A DNA stretch of 40,077 nt from Eubacterium sp. (GCA_024687845.1 JAILEL010000122.1:1-40077), one strand, 5' to 3'. Positions 8,621 through 18,555 are shown, numbered from the stretch's first letter. Made by a program: numbers and translations. Notes: a model not told the origin generated them from the sequence alone.

Positions 8621-11600
8621 TTATACCTGATAATATCCCGCCATAAGCTTAGTTTCGAATTCCTTCTTAGGTAAAGGTCTGTCAAACAGGAATCCCTGAG
8701 CATAATAACAGTTATTTTCACGCAGCATATTCAGTTGAGTTTCTGTTTCAACACCCTCTACAATACATTCGATCCCCATCTCATTTGTCATCGCAATAAC
8801 ATGCTTAAACATTACCTTACTTACGTTATCCAGCTCATCCCCTTCAACTGGAAGGAAGCTTCGGTCCACCTTAATAACATTCCACGGAAGCTCTCTTATC
8901 AGATTAAGAGATGAATATCCAACACCAAAATCATCCACCGAAGTATAAATGCCAGCATTCTGGAGTCCTCTTACGACTCGCTTAAGATCATTAAACTCCA
9001 CATCCGTTGTGGTTTCAGTAAGTTCTATCTCTATGCAGCTGTGCGGTACATTATGTCTGTCAATAATCTTGAGAAGATTGTCCAGAAGATCAACATTTAT
9101 CATATGCTTACGAGACAGGTTTACCGATATACGAACCACCTTGCGTCCCATATCCAGCCAGCGTCGTATATCCTTGCATACATGATCTAACATATAGAAA
9201 TCCAGTTTGCATATATCATTAGTTTCCTCAAGCATCGGAATAAACGCCCCCGGACTTATCATACTGCCATCGTGGAACCATCTGCAAAGAGCTTCCGCTC
9301 CGATTATCCCCCCTGTTCTTACATCCACCTTAGGCTGATAATAAACACGGAATTCTTCATCACGAAGAGCAGCCGGAAACAGCTGTTGAACCTTCATCAC
9401 ATTTGCTCTTTCATCTATAAGACCACCATTATAAAATACTATGCTCTCTTTACCACCAGTCTGAGCAACATGAAATGCGATAATTATTTTTTCCATTATA
9501 TGCCCAGAATGCTTTATAGGTGCACCATCCGATAGTCTGCATACCCCAACACTACAAGAAATATTAACTGACTTACCTTCCTCTTCGTCATAAACAATCG
9601 TGGATTCATTAAGGGCAGTAAGTAACGTGCCCAACCGATCATTACCACACAAGGCTACAAAATTATCACCACCAAGCCTGCAGACTATACCTCTGTCTCC
9701 TATCAAAGATTCAACATAATTAAAATGCTTTTTCATAATTATGTCGCCGGTCTCATTGCTAAGTTCACGGTTGATGAGAGAGAAATGTCTCAGATTATAC
9801 ATCAGCGCAACCATTGTTCTGAGCTTATCCATATTCTGAGTTATATACTTCTGATAGCTCCTGAGATTCTTATAACCAACATCATCATAATAAGTAAGCT
9901 CCTCAACCATATCGCGGATACGATTCCTGCTAACATATGTTAGTGTAGTTCTCATAAGAAGTTCAAGACGGTACTCTTCCTTTTCAGAAAGAGGCTTTTC
10001 ATCCGGAGACATATACACCGTCATCGTAGCAATCGACATAACCTTAGAAACTATTCTGATACGCTTTATCTCTTTACCTTCCAGTCCGGTATCATAGCAG
10101 CATAAGGTTTCTCCACCACCTGCAGCTTCTTCGCCAGGATTCTTATAAAGTCTCGTGACAGCCTTTGATAATCTCAGCATCGAAGATATCTCAATCAAAA
10201 GCTTCTCAATAGCCGGGATGTCCTGTTCATCTATCGCAGTCATTTGAGAAATAAGTTTTTCAAAGAGTTCATAAAACTTCTTATCTTTTTCAATTTCCAG
10301 AATATCATCTACGTAATTCTGATCATCCTCATTATCATCCTGATAATGCTTTTTATATAAATACATTGCCTGATCAGCTCGTTCAAAAACATCCTGAACT
10401 TTGTTATCAAGCATAGGCTGATATTCTGATATTCCGTAAGAAACAGTAACAAGATTCTTTGCACGGTTTTCCTTCTGACAAGCAGCAAGTCTATCTATCA
10501 GCTCATCACGTCTTTTATAATTCTCTTCTTCAAGAATTATTATGAACTCGTCACCGCCATAACGGAAAATGATACTATTTGCAAAGATACTTTTAATCAT
10601 TTTTCCGGCTTCCTGGATGTATTTATCTCCGGCTTTATGCCCCTTAGTATCATTAATTTCTTTTAATCCATTTATATCGCAAAGTACTATTGCAAAATTG
10701 TGACCTGATTTACTCTCGATTTCATTATCAAGACGCATCTCCACCTGAGCATAATAGCGTTTATTCTTAAGTCCAGTCAGAGGATCATTGTTTGCCATAT
10801 TCATAGCACTATCAAGAGCATCCCCGAATTCCAGCTCCATTTTTCTTGCAGAATCAATATTTGCAACAGCAACTATTATATGTTCCGAATCATTCTTTGG
10901 TCTTACAGCAATGAGCGCTACATACTGAGGCCTACCATCTATGATCAGTCTGTAATTAAGGATATATTTACCAGTCTCTTTAAGAGCCTCAAGAAGAAAC
11001 TCCTTCTGCATAGCTATTTTCATCACTGGATAATCATCCGGGAAAATAGCATTCTTCATATTTTCCTGAGTTTCAACAAAGAAATCATTTCCCTTAGCAC
11101 CCACATCAAGCTTAGCATATTCTCCATTAGCATTAAATTCGAGGTATTCATTCGTCAGAATATTAACCTGATACACAGCCTCATACCTCTGAGCCAGTGC
11201 CATCGCTATCTCATTAAAAGTAAAGCCCTCTTCTTTTATGGTTTCTTCTCTTCTTACCTGCGCATCTATATTTGTAACACCGATAATAAGATGTTTCTCA
11301 TCATTTTTAGGTCTTACTACAAACAAAGCTACATACTGAGCCTGACCATCAAAAAGTTGTCGATAAGAAAGAGTAAGAGCACCCTCCTGAGCCATAATAT
11401 CAAGAAGATGTTTCTTCTGCATCACTCTCAGGATTCGTTCTTTATCATCCTCATGAATATATTTTTTTATATCTATAGCAGCGTCTTTAAAAAAGTCCTT
11501 TCCCTTCTTAGTAGTACCAAGCTTTGCATACTGCTCACTAGAGCTGTACTGAATATATTCATTAGTATCTACATCAATGTAATAGATCACCTCATATCGG

Positions 11601-12463
11601 CTGGCCAGAGCACCAGCAATATGACTATAGGTAGTAATCTCTGCCTCCTGACGCTTCTGTTCATCAATATTACGCACTCCGATAACAAGATGTTCATCAT
11701 CTTTTTTCTGCTTAAATACAATAAGATTTACATATTGCAACCTTCCATCAAGAATCTGTCTATAAACTATGGAATAAGAATTACTATCCTTTAGTTTATT
11801 TGTCAGATTCTCACGAGTAAGCTCATTAATAAGCATCTCGCGATCTTCTTCATAAATATATACACGAATATCAGTTTTCAGTTTTTCAAAGAAGTCATCA
11901 TTTCCACCACTTTCAATCTCAAGCTCAGAAAAACTGGAGCTTGAATAATATTCGGTATAGTGACCGGTATTAATATTGATATGGTATATGACTTCAAACA
12001 TACTTCCGAGAGATTCAGCGATTTCAGAGAAAATCTTCTTACTCTCCCGTTCCTTAAGTTCTCGCCGTATCTGTTTATCAACATTCTGAACACCAACAAT
12101 AATATCTTTATCATTTATTCTAATAGTTTTCAGATGATAATACTGCGGCTTTCCATCTACTATTAATCTATAATTCAACCTAAATGATTCGTCATCATCA
12201 AGCACCTGAAAAAAATTGCTCTTCTTGAAAGCTTTTATAAAAATCTGCCTATCTTCAGGCCATACCATTTCTCTAGCATTTTTGGGAACATCCTCGAAAA
12301 AGTTATCTCCATGCATTCTGATAGAAAGTTCTTTTTCGCCACCTTCAGCCACATATTCAACATAATTGTCATTAGTAGAATCTATAACAAAAACACTTTC
12401 ATAATCATCAGATAATGCAAGTGCCAGTTCTGAAAATGATATTTCATGTAACTTTTTTGCCAT
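8621..12463 (-). CDS. Four-PAS-like, dual GGDEF, EAL cyclic-di-GMP protein
   Basis: A 1280-residue soluble protein. Residues 1-555 hold four tandem PAS-like units of about 135-140 residues. Each repeats a pattern of YEAVY..., ...GNDFF..., an LxYRxxxDGxxQYV strand and an IIGVxNID end. A GGDEF domain follows (about 560-720) with DPLTGL and an intact RYGGDEF, but no RxxD inhibitory site. Next come a possible GAF-like linker, a second degenerate GGDEF (RLGGDNF, about 880-1020) and an EAL domain (about 1025-1275). The EAL catalytic set is complete: EALCRW, VNLS, ELTE, DDFG, IKVD, EGVE and the following TQ. It may therefore both make and break c-di-GMP. An ATG at 12523 is in frame but lies on the predicted transcription start; the ATG at 12463 has GGGAGG six bases before it and is preferred. 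Confidence 0.92.
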   Translation of the reverse strand: MAKKLHEISFSELALALSDDYESVFVIDSTNDNYVEYVAEGGEKELSIRMHGDNFFEDVPKNAREMVWPEDRQIFIKAFKKSNFFQVLDDDESFRLNYRLIVDGKPQYYHLKTIRINDKDIIVGVQNVDKQIRRELKERESKKIFSEIAESLGSMFEVIYHININTGHYTEYYSSSSFSELEIESGGNDDFFEKLKTDIRVYIYEEDREMLINELTRENLTNKLKDSNSYSIVYRQILDGRLQYVNLIVFKQKKDDEHLVIGVRNIDEQKRQEAEITTYSHIAGALASRYEVIYYIDVDTNEYIQYSSSEQYAKLGTTKKGKDFFKDAAIDIKKYIHEDDKERILRVMQKKHLLDIMAQEGALTLSYRQLFDGQAQYVALFVVRPKNDEKHLIIGVTNIDAQVRREETIKEEGFTFNEIAMALAQRYEAVYQVNILTNEYLEFNANGEYAKLDVGAKGNDFFVETQENMKNAIFPDDYPVMKIAMQKEFLLEALKETGKYILNYRLIIDGRPQYVALIAVRPKNDSEHIIVAVANIDSARKMELEFGDALDSAMNMANNDPLTGLKNKRYYAQVEMRLDNEIESKSGHNFAIVLCDINGLKEINDTKGHKAGDKYIQEAGKMIKSIFANSIIFRYGGDEFIIILEEENYKRRDELIDRLAACQKENRAKNLVTVSYGISEYQPMLDNKVQDVFERADQAMYLYKKHYQDDNEDDQNYVDDILEIEKDKKFYELFEKLISQMTAIDEQDIPAIEKLLIEISSMLRLSKAVTRLYKNPGEEAAGGGETLCCYDTGLEGKEIKRIRIVSKVMSIATMTVYMSPDEKPLSEKEEYRLELLMRTTLTYVSRNRIRDMVEELTYYDDVGYKNLRSYQKYITQNMDKLRTMVALMYNLRHFSLINRELSNETGDIIMKKHFNYVESLIGDRGIVCRLGGDNFVALCGNDRLGTLLTALNESTIVYDEEEGKSVNISCSVGVCRLSDGAPIKHSGHIMEKIIIAFHVAQTGGKESIVFYNGGLIDERANVMKVQQLFPAALRDEEFRVYYQPKVDVRTGGIIGAEALCRWFHDGSMISPGAFIPMLEETNDICKLDFYMLDHVCKDIRRWLDMGRKVVRISVNLSRKHMINVDLLDNLLKIIDRHNVPHSCIEIELTETTTDVEFNDLKRVVRGLQNAGIYTSVDDFGVGYSSLNLIRELPWNVIKVDRSFLPVEGDELDNVSKVMFKHVIAMTNEMGIECIVEGVETETQLNMLRENNCYYAQGFLFDRPLPKKEFETKLMAGYYQV

Positions 12464-12522
12464 ATTCTGCCTCCCAAAAAACAAAAGAACAAACCGACGA
12501 ACCCCCCTAAAAGCATATCTCA

Positions 12523-12551
12523 ATCATAACACAAAAACAATTTTTATGCTA
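12523..12551 (-). promoter_or_regulatory. Possible promoter of the GGDEF-EAL gene
   Basis: TAGCAT (12546-12551) and TATGAT (12523-12528) are 17 bases apart on the minus strand. The -35 box is weak. The implied leader is about 55 bases. No c-di-GMP riboswitch motif was seen in it. Confidence 0.4.
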
Positions 12552-12590
12552 CTACTCTATATACATTTATAGGTTCAAAATGATACTATT

Positions 12591-12635
12591 CAAAACAAAA
12601 AATGTGGCAAAAGAGTTTTACCTCTTTGCCACATT
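12591..12635 (-). terminator. Intrinsic terminator after the penicillin-binding protein gene
   Basis: A 14-bp stem pairs AATGTGGCAAAAGAG (12601-12615, with one bulged A) with CTCTTTGCCACATT (12622-12635) across a six-base loop. On the minus strand it is followed by a T-rich run, and it starts 11 bases after the stop codon. Confidence 0.9.
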
Positions 12636-12645
12636 TTTATCGCCT

Positions 12646-15519
12646 TTATTCTGGATCTGGAATATCCAGCTCACCATCTGGAGATGGTTCAACAGGTGCC
12701 GGATCACTTGACTGTTCTGAACTGTCTATCTCTTCTTCTGAAGAGGATTCATTTGACCCTCCACCCGTAGCATAAAAGTATGCTTTAATAGTATGATTAC
12801 CTGTAACATTCTGGAAGGTATATTCTGAAACAGCACCAACACTGACATCATCAACAAGAACATCCTGAATTGCATAACCAGCATTCGGTGTTATGTAAAA
12901 GGTTGCGTTAGAACCTGCTTCTATAAATACTGAACTGGTGATGCTTCCGCCCGCACCGGCCTCAGATGTAATACTTACACCATTTTCTACCTTTGGATGA
13001 AGCGGACAATCTGTAGAAAACAGACTATCGTCATATTCAAAGGAAGCGCCTACAAGCTTCTTATTTCCCTTCTCATCATATGTAACTGAATACTCAGTAG
13101 TCTTTGGACAAGTATTAGTTGCAAGCTTATGAGATTCATCACATATAACAACCTTGAAGATATGACCTTTACACCTCTTTTCAGGTATATGATCTTCATC
13201 AATATAATCTGTACAAGTTGGGCATCCATCAACAGGAAGAAGACCTGTCATTTTACAAACAGTTGCCTGTGTCAAGCCTTCAGGTTTTGGCCAGTCCTTC
13301 TCAGGATCCTGATTCTCTTTAAGAGCAATCTTATCCATAATGTCACGCCACATAGTTTTGTGATCATTAGTATTAATAGTTATATTTGAATCATAACCAA
13401 ACCATACTGATGCTGTGTAATAAGGTGTCATTCCACAGAACCACAAATCGTATGAATTGGAAGTAGTACCAGTCTTACCGGCACATTTAATACCCGTAGT
13501 CATGCAAGCTCTGGTACCAGTACCAGAGGTAACAACATCCTTCATCGCATCAATAAGCTGATATGCAGTAGTTTTTCTACATATTGAGTGAGAACGTGCA
13601 GATGGATTAGTATTATCAATTACTACATTTCCATCATGGTCATAAACCTTAGAATAATAAACAGGTTTTACGTAGGTACCCATATTTGCAATACCGGCAT
13701 AAGCAGCTGTGATTTCAAGGTTTGTAACACCATAGGTAAGACCACCAAGTGCAGTAGCCTGCTGAATATCAGAGTAAACCTCACCTTCAGAGCTTATTTC
13801 TTTATCGATTACTGTAGTAAAGCCTTCCTTCATCAGATAATCATAAGCTACCGGCGGAGTTGCTTCAGTAATAGCCTGAACAGCTATAATGTTCATAGAT
13901 TGCCTAATAGCTTCTCTCAGAGAATTAGGTCCCCAGTAATCACCATACCAGTTTCTTACAGGAGTACCATTTTCAAACTCATACGGTACATCATCGAAAC
14001 AGGAAGCAAGCCCTCCCTTAGTATCTATATATGGAAGAAATGCAGCAAGCACCTTAAATGTAGAACCCGGCTGACGCATACCATCTGTAGCTCTGTCAAA
14101 ACCAAGGTTTTCAGTTTTCTCACCACGTCCTCCACATATTGCTTTAATGTAACCAGTCGCCTGATCAATTACAACAAATGTAGCCTGAGGCTGAATAGCT
14201 GTTTTGAATTCTTCATTCAGGAACGTAGCACCAGTCTCATTCAGCATAGCATCCTTATAAGTGTCCGCAGCTGCTCTCGCATCCTCAACACTAGGATAAA
14301 TATTATTATAAGTCCAGTCCTCTGTAAGCTTTCTGTTATATGTAAGCAAGGTATTTGTGTCGTAGTTATAGGTAGTCTCTCCGTCCTTATCCAGAAGTGT
14401 CAGCTTATAGTTAAGCGCTACCGAAGTAGATTCAGGATAATAATCAGGATCATTTACCACACTATCCACTATAGTCTGAATACCATAGTCCTGAACTGAA
14501 TAAACACTGTAACCGCCTGTATATATCTCATCATAAGCTTCCTCTTCAGAGATATCATACAAGTCCATAAAATCATCACAAAGCCTTCTCATAAGATCAT
14601 CAGTATAGAAAGAATTGTATTCAAAATTCTCATCGCTTATCTGTTTAACCTTCTGAATACGCTCATACACATCATCTTCCAGAGCTTCGTCATACTGTTC
14701 CTGAGTAATGTACTCAAGTTCAAGCATTTTATCCAGAACATCCTCACGACGATAGGAATTCTTCTTAGGGAAAACAACAGGGTCAAAAGAATACGGATTC
14801 TTGGTAATACCGGCAATAACTGATATTTCAGAGATAGTAAGATCTTTTATTGACTTATCAAAGTATCTGTTAGCTGCTGCTTCTACACCATTTACACCCT
14901 GTCCAAGATAAATGGTATTCAGATAATATTCAAGAATCTGCTGTTTGGTATATATCTTCTCAAGGTCAATTGCCAGATACTGTTCCTGTATCTTACGCTC
15001 AATCTTCTCGAGCTTGGTATCCTCATTCATACCGCCCTCAAAAGCCTGATTCTTTATAAGCTGCTGAGTTATAGTAGACGCACCTTCGTCAAAATTCCTT
15101 GCTATAACGTCGATAACAAGAGCTCTGAAGATACCCCTTACATCTATACCATTATGCTTCCAGAATCTTTCATCCTCTATAGCTACGAAGGCATTAATCA
15201 TATCTTCCGGAATCTCATCATAATATACATAAACACGGTTAGAATTAACTGTTGAAAGAGTATTTCTCTCTTTGCCATGTTCATCATATATTACAGTTTT
15301 AAATCCCTTAGGTTTTATACTAATTGATGAAATGTCGGGAGAATTGTCAAGAATACCCTTCATCATTCCAAAGCCTGCCCCCGCACATATGAGCACAATC
15401 ACCACAAAGCATGCCATAACCAGCTTCAGGAACATGATAAAGAATCTTCTATAATGTCTTTGAGATTTTGAAACCAGTTGTTGTTGGCGTTTTTGAACGC
15501 CTTCTTTACTAAAGTTCAA
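12646..15519 (-). CDS. Class A penicillin-binding protein with C-terminal repeat domain
   Basis: A bifunctional peptidoglycan synthase of 957 residues. A membrane anchor lies at about 28-52 after a basic N-terminus. The GT51 glycosyltransferase follows (about 75-255), with EDERFWKHNGID, GASTITQQLIKN and ILEYYLNTIYLG. The transpeptidase carries GSTFK (active Ser near 482), SMN (near 542) and KTGTTS (near 681). Unusually, residues about 845-917 form a secreted-protein repeat of the 'GSxxTFxITPxxGYxIxDVxVDxxxVG...YTFxNVTxNHTI' type. A Ser/Glu/Pro-rich tail ends the protein. An in-frame TTG at 15543 lacks a ribosome site; the TTG at 15519 has GGAGG six bases before it and is preferred. The gene has a near-perfect promoter and its own terminator. 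Confidence 0.93.
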   Translation of the reverse strand: MNFSKEGVQKRQQQLVSKSQRHYRRFFIMFLKLVMACFVVIVLICAGAGFGMMKGILDNSPDISSISIKPKGFKTVIYDEHGKERNTLSTVNSNRVYVYYDEIPEDMINAFVAIEDERFWKHNGIDVRGIFRALVIDVIARNFDEGASTITQQLIKNQAFEGGMNEDTKLEKIERKIQEQYLAIDLEKIYTKQQILEYYLNTIYLGQGVNGVEAAANRYFDKSIKDLTISEISVIAGITKNPYSFDPVVFPKKNSYRREDVLDKMLELEYITQEQYDEALEDDVYERIQKVKQISDENFEYNSFYTDDLMRRLCDDFMDLYDISEEEAYDEIYTGGYSVYSVQDYGIQTIVDSVVNDPDYYPESTSVALNYKLTLLDKDGETTYNYDTNTLLTYNRKLTEDWTYNNIYPSVEDARAAADTYKDAMLNETGATFLNEEFKTAIQPQATFVVIDQATGYIKAICGGRGEKTENLGFDRATDGMRQPGSTFKVLAAFLPYIDTKGGLASCFDDVPYEFENGTPVRNWYGDYWGPNSLREAIRQSMNIIAVQAITEATPPVAYDYLMKEGFTTVIDKEISSEGEVYSDIQQATALGGLTYGVTNLEITAAYAGIANMGTYVKPVYYSKVYDHDGNVVIDNTNPSARSHSICRKTTAYQLIDAMKDVVTSGTGTRACMTTGIKCAGKTGTTSNSYDLWFCGMTPYYTASVWFGYDSNITINTNDHKTMWRDIMDKIALKENQDPEKDWPKPEGLTQATVCKMTGLLPVDGCPTCTDYIDEDHIPEKRCKGHIFKVVICDESHKLATNTCPKTTEYSVTYDEKGNKKLVGASFEYDDSLFSTDCPLHPKVENGVSITSEAGAGGSITSSVFIEAGSNATFYITPNAGYAIQDVLVDDVSVGAVSEYTFQNVTGNHTIKAYFYATGGGSNESSSEEEIDSSEQSSDPAPVEPSPDGELDIPDPE

Positions 15520-15592
15520 CTTTAACCTCCAAAATGTTATCAAAATAGTTAAATATATTTCGAGTTATAATTTATCGATAAAACAACATTTT

Positions 15593-15621
15593 ATTATACT
15601 CTTATAAACCTTCAATGTCAA
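15593..15621 (-). promoter_or_regulatory. Consensus promoter of the penicillin-binding protein gene
   Basis: TTGACA (15616-15621) and TATAAT (15593-15598), both perfect, are separated by exactly 17 bases on the minus strand. The promoter starts only 26 bases beyond the rho stop codon, and no intrinsic terminator for rho is visible in between. The leader to the TTG start is about 67 bases. Confidence 0.8.
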
Positions 15622-15647
15622 AAGTGAATACAGATCTGTACTATTTA

Positions 15648-17294
15648 TCAGCTTTTTCTCTGAAACAGCTTCTTAGTTACAGCAATAAACTGTTTATTAT
15701 TCTCAGTCTTACTCATTATCTTGAGAAGGTCCTCGGTAACATCCTCAGCCTTAAGACTATGGAATCTCGCATGTATAAGGTCAAGAACTTCAGTTTCATC
15801 CTGAGAAAGAAGAAGGTTATCTTTTCTTGTACCAGATTTGGAGATATCTATAGCCGGAAATACTCTCTTTTCCTGAAGATTTCTATCAAGAACAAGCTCC
15901 ATATTTCCTGTACCCTTGAACTCCTCAAATACAACGTCGTCCATTCTGCTTCCTGTATCTATAAGAGCTGTGGCAAGTATGGTAAGTGAGCCACCCTCTC
16001 TCATATTTCTGGCTGCACCGAAGAATTTTTTAGGCATATGCAGAGCCGCAGGATCAAGACCACCAGACAATGTTCTTCCACTTGGCGGAACTGTAAGATT
16101 GTAAGCTCTAGAGAGGCGGGTAATGGAATCTATAAGAATAACAACATCATTTCCACTTTCAACGAGACGTTTTGCTCTCTCGATAACCATTTCAGAAACA
16201 CGTTTATGGTGCTCTGGAAGCTCATCAAAGGTAGAATAAATAACCTCTGCATTAGGTCCTTCAATGGATTCCTTGATATCTGTAACCTCTTCAGGTCTTT
16301 CATCGATCAGAAGAACTATCAGATTCATATCCGGATAGGCTACGCTTATTCTTTTTGCTATCTGTTTTAACAGAGTAGTTTTACCAGCCTTAGGCGGGGA
16401 AACTATCATTCCTCTCTGACCTTTTCCAATAGGTGAAAACAGATCAACAATACGAAGCGAAACCGGAGCCCCTGAATAATCCAGATGAATTCTCTCATTT
16501 GGGAAAATAGGAGTCATATCTTCGAATTTTTTACGTTTTAATATTTCAGAAGGTGAATAAGAATTAACAGACTCTATGTAAAGCAGAGCACTGAACTTCT
16601 CGTTAGGATTAGACTTGAGACGGATAGGTCCTCTGACAATATCTCCTGTGCGGAGTCTGAATTTTCTGATCTGTGATGGTGAAACATATATATCCTTTTC
16701 ACCAGGCATATAATTGTCACTTCTGATAAATCCATATCCATCAGAAAGGACTTCGAGAATGCCTTCAGCAACAATATTAGATTGAGTTTTTTCCGGCTGT
16801 TCCTGAAGCGCATCATCAGTAGATGCATCAGAAGGCTCCCCACCCACTTCAAGTTCTTCCTCAGAAGAAGCCATCTGGAGAGAGTCCTGACCAGCTTTCT
16901 GTTCATTATTCTTAATAAAAACAGGTTCTGCCTCTTTTTTTATGTCAGCTTCAACCTTTTTCTCAATATCAGCACTATCCTTAATATCTTTTACATTCTT
17001 TTTAGAAGAATTCGCTTTACGTGCAGTCTTTTGGGATGTTTTTTGAGCTGTATTTTTTCCAGCAGATTCTTTTCCGGCACTCTTCTTTTTTACAGCTTTC
17101 TTCTGCACATTTTCTTTTTGGGCAGTTTTATCTTCAGATGTTTTTGCCTCGTCTGAATCTGTTTTTTTCTGCATTTTTTCAATATTCATAAGAAGTTCCA
17201 CGAGATCATTTTTCTTCATCTCTTTGGTTCCTCTTATTCCTTTTTCTTCAGCCAGAGCTCTAAGCTCAGCTACCTTCATTTTTTTGTAATCCAT
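15648..17294 (-). CDS. rho: Transcription termination factor Rho
   Basis: A 548-residue hexameric RNA helicase for factor-dependent termination. Residues 1-40 form the SAP-like Rho N-terminal domain ([20 protein letters not shown]). Residues about 41-165 are an inserted low-complexity stretch, first Lys/Ala/Ser-rich, then acidic. The RNA-binding OB fold covers about 170-245 ([34 protein letters not shown]). The ATPase follows with [10 protein letters not shown] (near 300) and [17 protein letters not shown]. coli Rho is about 419 residues and lacks the insertion. Long, charged or Asn/Gln-rich insertions are known from actinobacterial and some clostridial Rho proteins. The ATG follows GCGAGG by six bases. 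No clear intrinsic terminator follows; the next gene has its own promoter 26 bases on. Confidence 0.96.
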   Translation of the reverse strand: MDYKKMKVAELRALAEEKGIRGTKEMKKNDLVELLMNIEKMQKKTDSDEAKTSEDKTAQKENVQKKAVKKKSAGKESAGKNTAQKTSQKTARKANSSKKNVKDIKDSADIEKKVEADIKKEAEPVFIKNNEQKAGQDSLQMASSEEELEVGGEPSDASTDDALQEQPEKTQSNIVAEGILEVLSDGYGFIRSDNYMPGEKDIYVSPSQIRKFRLRTGDIVRGPIRLKSNPNEKFSALLYIESVNSYSPSEILKRKKFEDMTPIFPNERIHLDYSGAPVSLRIVDLFSPIGKGQRGMIVSPPKAGKTTLLKQIAKRISVAYPDMNLIVLLIDERPEEVTDIKESIEGPNAEVIYSTFDELPEHHKRVSEMVIERAKRLVESGNDVVILIDSITRLSRAYNLTVPPSGRTLSGGLDPAALHMPKKFFGAARNMREGGSLTILATALIDTGSRMDDVVFEEFKGTGNMELVLDRNLQEKRVFPAIDISKSGTRKDNLLLSQDETEVLDLIHARFHSLKAEDVTEDLLKIMSKTENNKQFIAVTKKLFQRKS

Positions 17295-17467
17295 AAAAAA
17301 CCTCGCTATGTAGTTTTGTTACTTGTTACCTAGGTATTGCAAAACCTTACATAATGTTATATTCTATAGTTTACGTGCCATTGACAAAAAACATCATAAT
17401 GACACTTTATCAGATAAATACATCAACTTTACATATAAATAATTCTAAATTACGTTTGGGAGAAATC

Positions 17468-17989
17468 ATGGAAAATCTAATGCTTTATAAGTTAATAATA
17501 CTATATATGCTGGACAGAACTGACGAATATACAATCACCAATTCCCAGATAACTAACTTTATTCTCGACAAAAAATATACTGGAATCTTCAATATTCACG
17601 AAGCTATAAGTGAGCTTATCGACAAAGAATTCATTACAGCTACAAAAATAAGAAATACCCAGCATTATCAGATAACTAATCTGGGAGAAGAAGCCCTGTT
17701 ATACTTCGAAAACAGAATATCTAACACCATTAAACAAGAAATCCGTGATTATTTCAAGCAGGAAAAAATAAATCTGAAAAAAGAGTCCGAAATAACAGCC
17801 GACTACACCCGAACTGAAAATGGTGAATATACTGTAACCTGCGCCATAAACGAGAGACGCGATGCTCTTCTCGAAGTTAAAATGAACGTTCCAACCAAAG
17901 AAATGGCCAGAACCATATGTGATAACTGGGGAAACAGAAGCACTGAAATATATCAGTTCATGGTTGATAAACTCTGCACAAAGGATTGA
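17468..17989 (+). CDS. DUF4364 family protein, possible winged-helix regulator
   Basis: The 173-residue protein resembles the DUF4364 family, common in clostridia. It begins MENLMLYKLIILYMLD. The first about 75 residues look like a winged helix: ITNSQITNFIL as a recognition region, then EAISELIDKEFI and a QITNLGEEAL wing. The C-terminal half is alpha/beta. A DNA-binding role is suggested by the fold but not established. An upstream in-frame ATG at 17354 would add 38 residues, but the ATG at 17468 has GGGAG five bases before it and begins where the family does. The gene stands alone on the plus strand, divergent from rho. Its last 37 bases overlap the 3' end of convergent engB. Confidence 0.82.
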   Translation: MENLMLYKLIILYMLDRTDEYTITNSQITNFILDKKYTGIFNIHEAISELIDKEFITATKIRNTQHYQITNLGEEALLYFENRISNTIKQEIRDYFKQEKINLKKESEITADYTRTENGEYTVTCAINERRDALLEVKMNVPTKEMARTICDNWGNRSTEIYQFMVDKLCTKD

Positions 17990-18555
17990 ACCACATCCAG
18001 AAGTTCTTCCCTGCCAGCCTTAGTCTGAGAAGAAAATGTATATATTTTCAGATCTTTAGAAGCTTTGAGAGTCTCTCTTATAAGCTTCTTTTGTTTTTCA
18101 ATCTGACTTCTTTTAATCTTGTCCAGCTTTGTAGCAACCACTACAGGAGTTAATCCATTTGCTACTATCCAGTCATACATAAGGACATCATCCTTTGTAG
18201 GAGCGTGTCTGATATCAACTAAAAGAATAACAGCACTTAGATTTTCTCTGGTGCTGAGATACTTCTCTATCATTTTTCCCCATTTAGCTCTCTCTGTAAC
18301 AGAAGCTTTTGCATAACCATATCCGGGAAGATCAACAAGAAAGAATTCATCATTCACATTATAGAAATTAATCGTAACAGTCTTGCCCGGACTTGAAGAA
18401 GTCCTGGCAAGGTTTTTACGATTCAATAAAGAATTGATAAGTGAGGATTTGCCGACATTGGAACGACCTGCAAATGCTATCTCTGACTTATCATATATCG
18501 GAAATTTAGACGTTGGCCCACACACACATGCGAGCTCAGAAGTTTTTATTTTCAT
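17953..18555 (-). CDS. engB: Ribosome-biogenesis GTPase EngB (YihA/YsxC)
   Basis: A 200-residue GTPase of the TRAFAC class needed for large-subunit assembly. G1 is GRSNVGKSS (30-38), G3 is DLPGYGYAK (around 75-83) and G4 is TKLDK. The length matches the family (about 195-205). It is the last gene of tig-clpP-clpX-engB, a common clostridial neighbourhood. The ATG at 18555 abuts a three-copy 15-bp repeat and has no good ribosome site, only a weak AAGAG about 12 bases before it, so translation may depend on coupling to clpX. The N-terminal length before G1 agrees with B. subtilis YsxC, which supports this start. The 3' end overlaps the DUF4364 gene by 37 bases. Confidence 0.95.
   Translation of the reverse strand: MKIKTSELACVCGPTSKFPIYDKSEIAFAGRSNVGKSSLINSLLNRKNLARTSSSPGKTVTINFYNVNDEFFLVDLPGYGYAKASVTERAKWGKMIEKYLSTRENLSAVILLVDIRHAPTKDDVLMYDWIVANGLTPVVVATKLDKIKRSQIEKQKKLIRETLKASKDLKIYTFSSQTKAGREELLDVVQSFVQSLSTMN

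Noticed and set aside
10880..11794. 304-codon open frame on the plus strand
   Set aside because: It is antisense to the four PAS-like repeats of the GGDEF-EAL gene, lacks a ribosome site, reads as Ile/Ser/Leu-rich low complexity and matches nothing. The repeated minus-strand codons explain its length.
12464..12523. 20-residue N-terminal extension of the GGDEF-EAL protein
   Set aside because: The upstream ATG coincides with the predicted -10 region and has no ribosome site, whereas GGGAGG stands six bases before the ATG at 12463.
13588..14499. 303-codon open frame on the plus strand
   Set aside because: It lies antisense to the transpeptidase part of the penicillin-binding protein, whose motifs are complete on the minus strand. 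No ribosome site or recognisable domain.
17295..17467. Promoters of rho (minus) and the DUF4364 gene (plus)
   Set aside because: TTGTCA on minus and TTGACA (17382-17387) on plus are present, but neither has a convincing -10 at the right distance.
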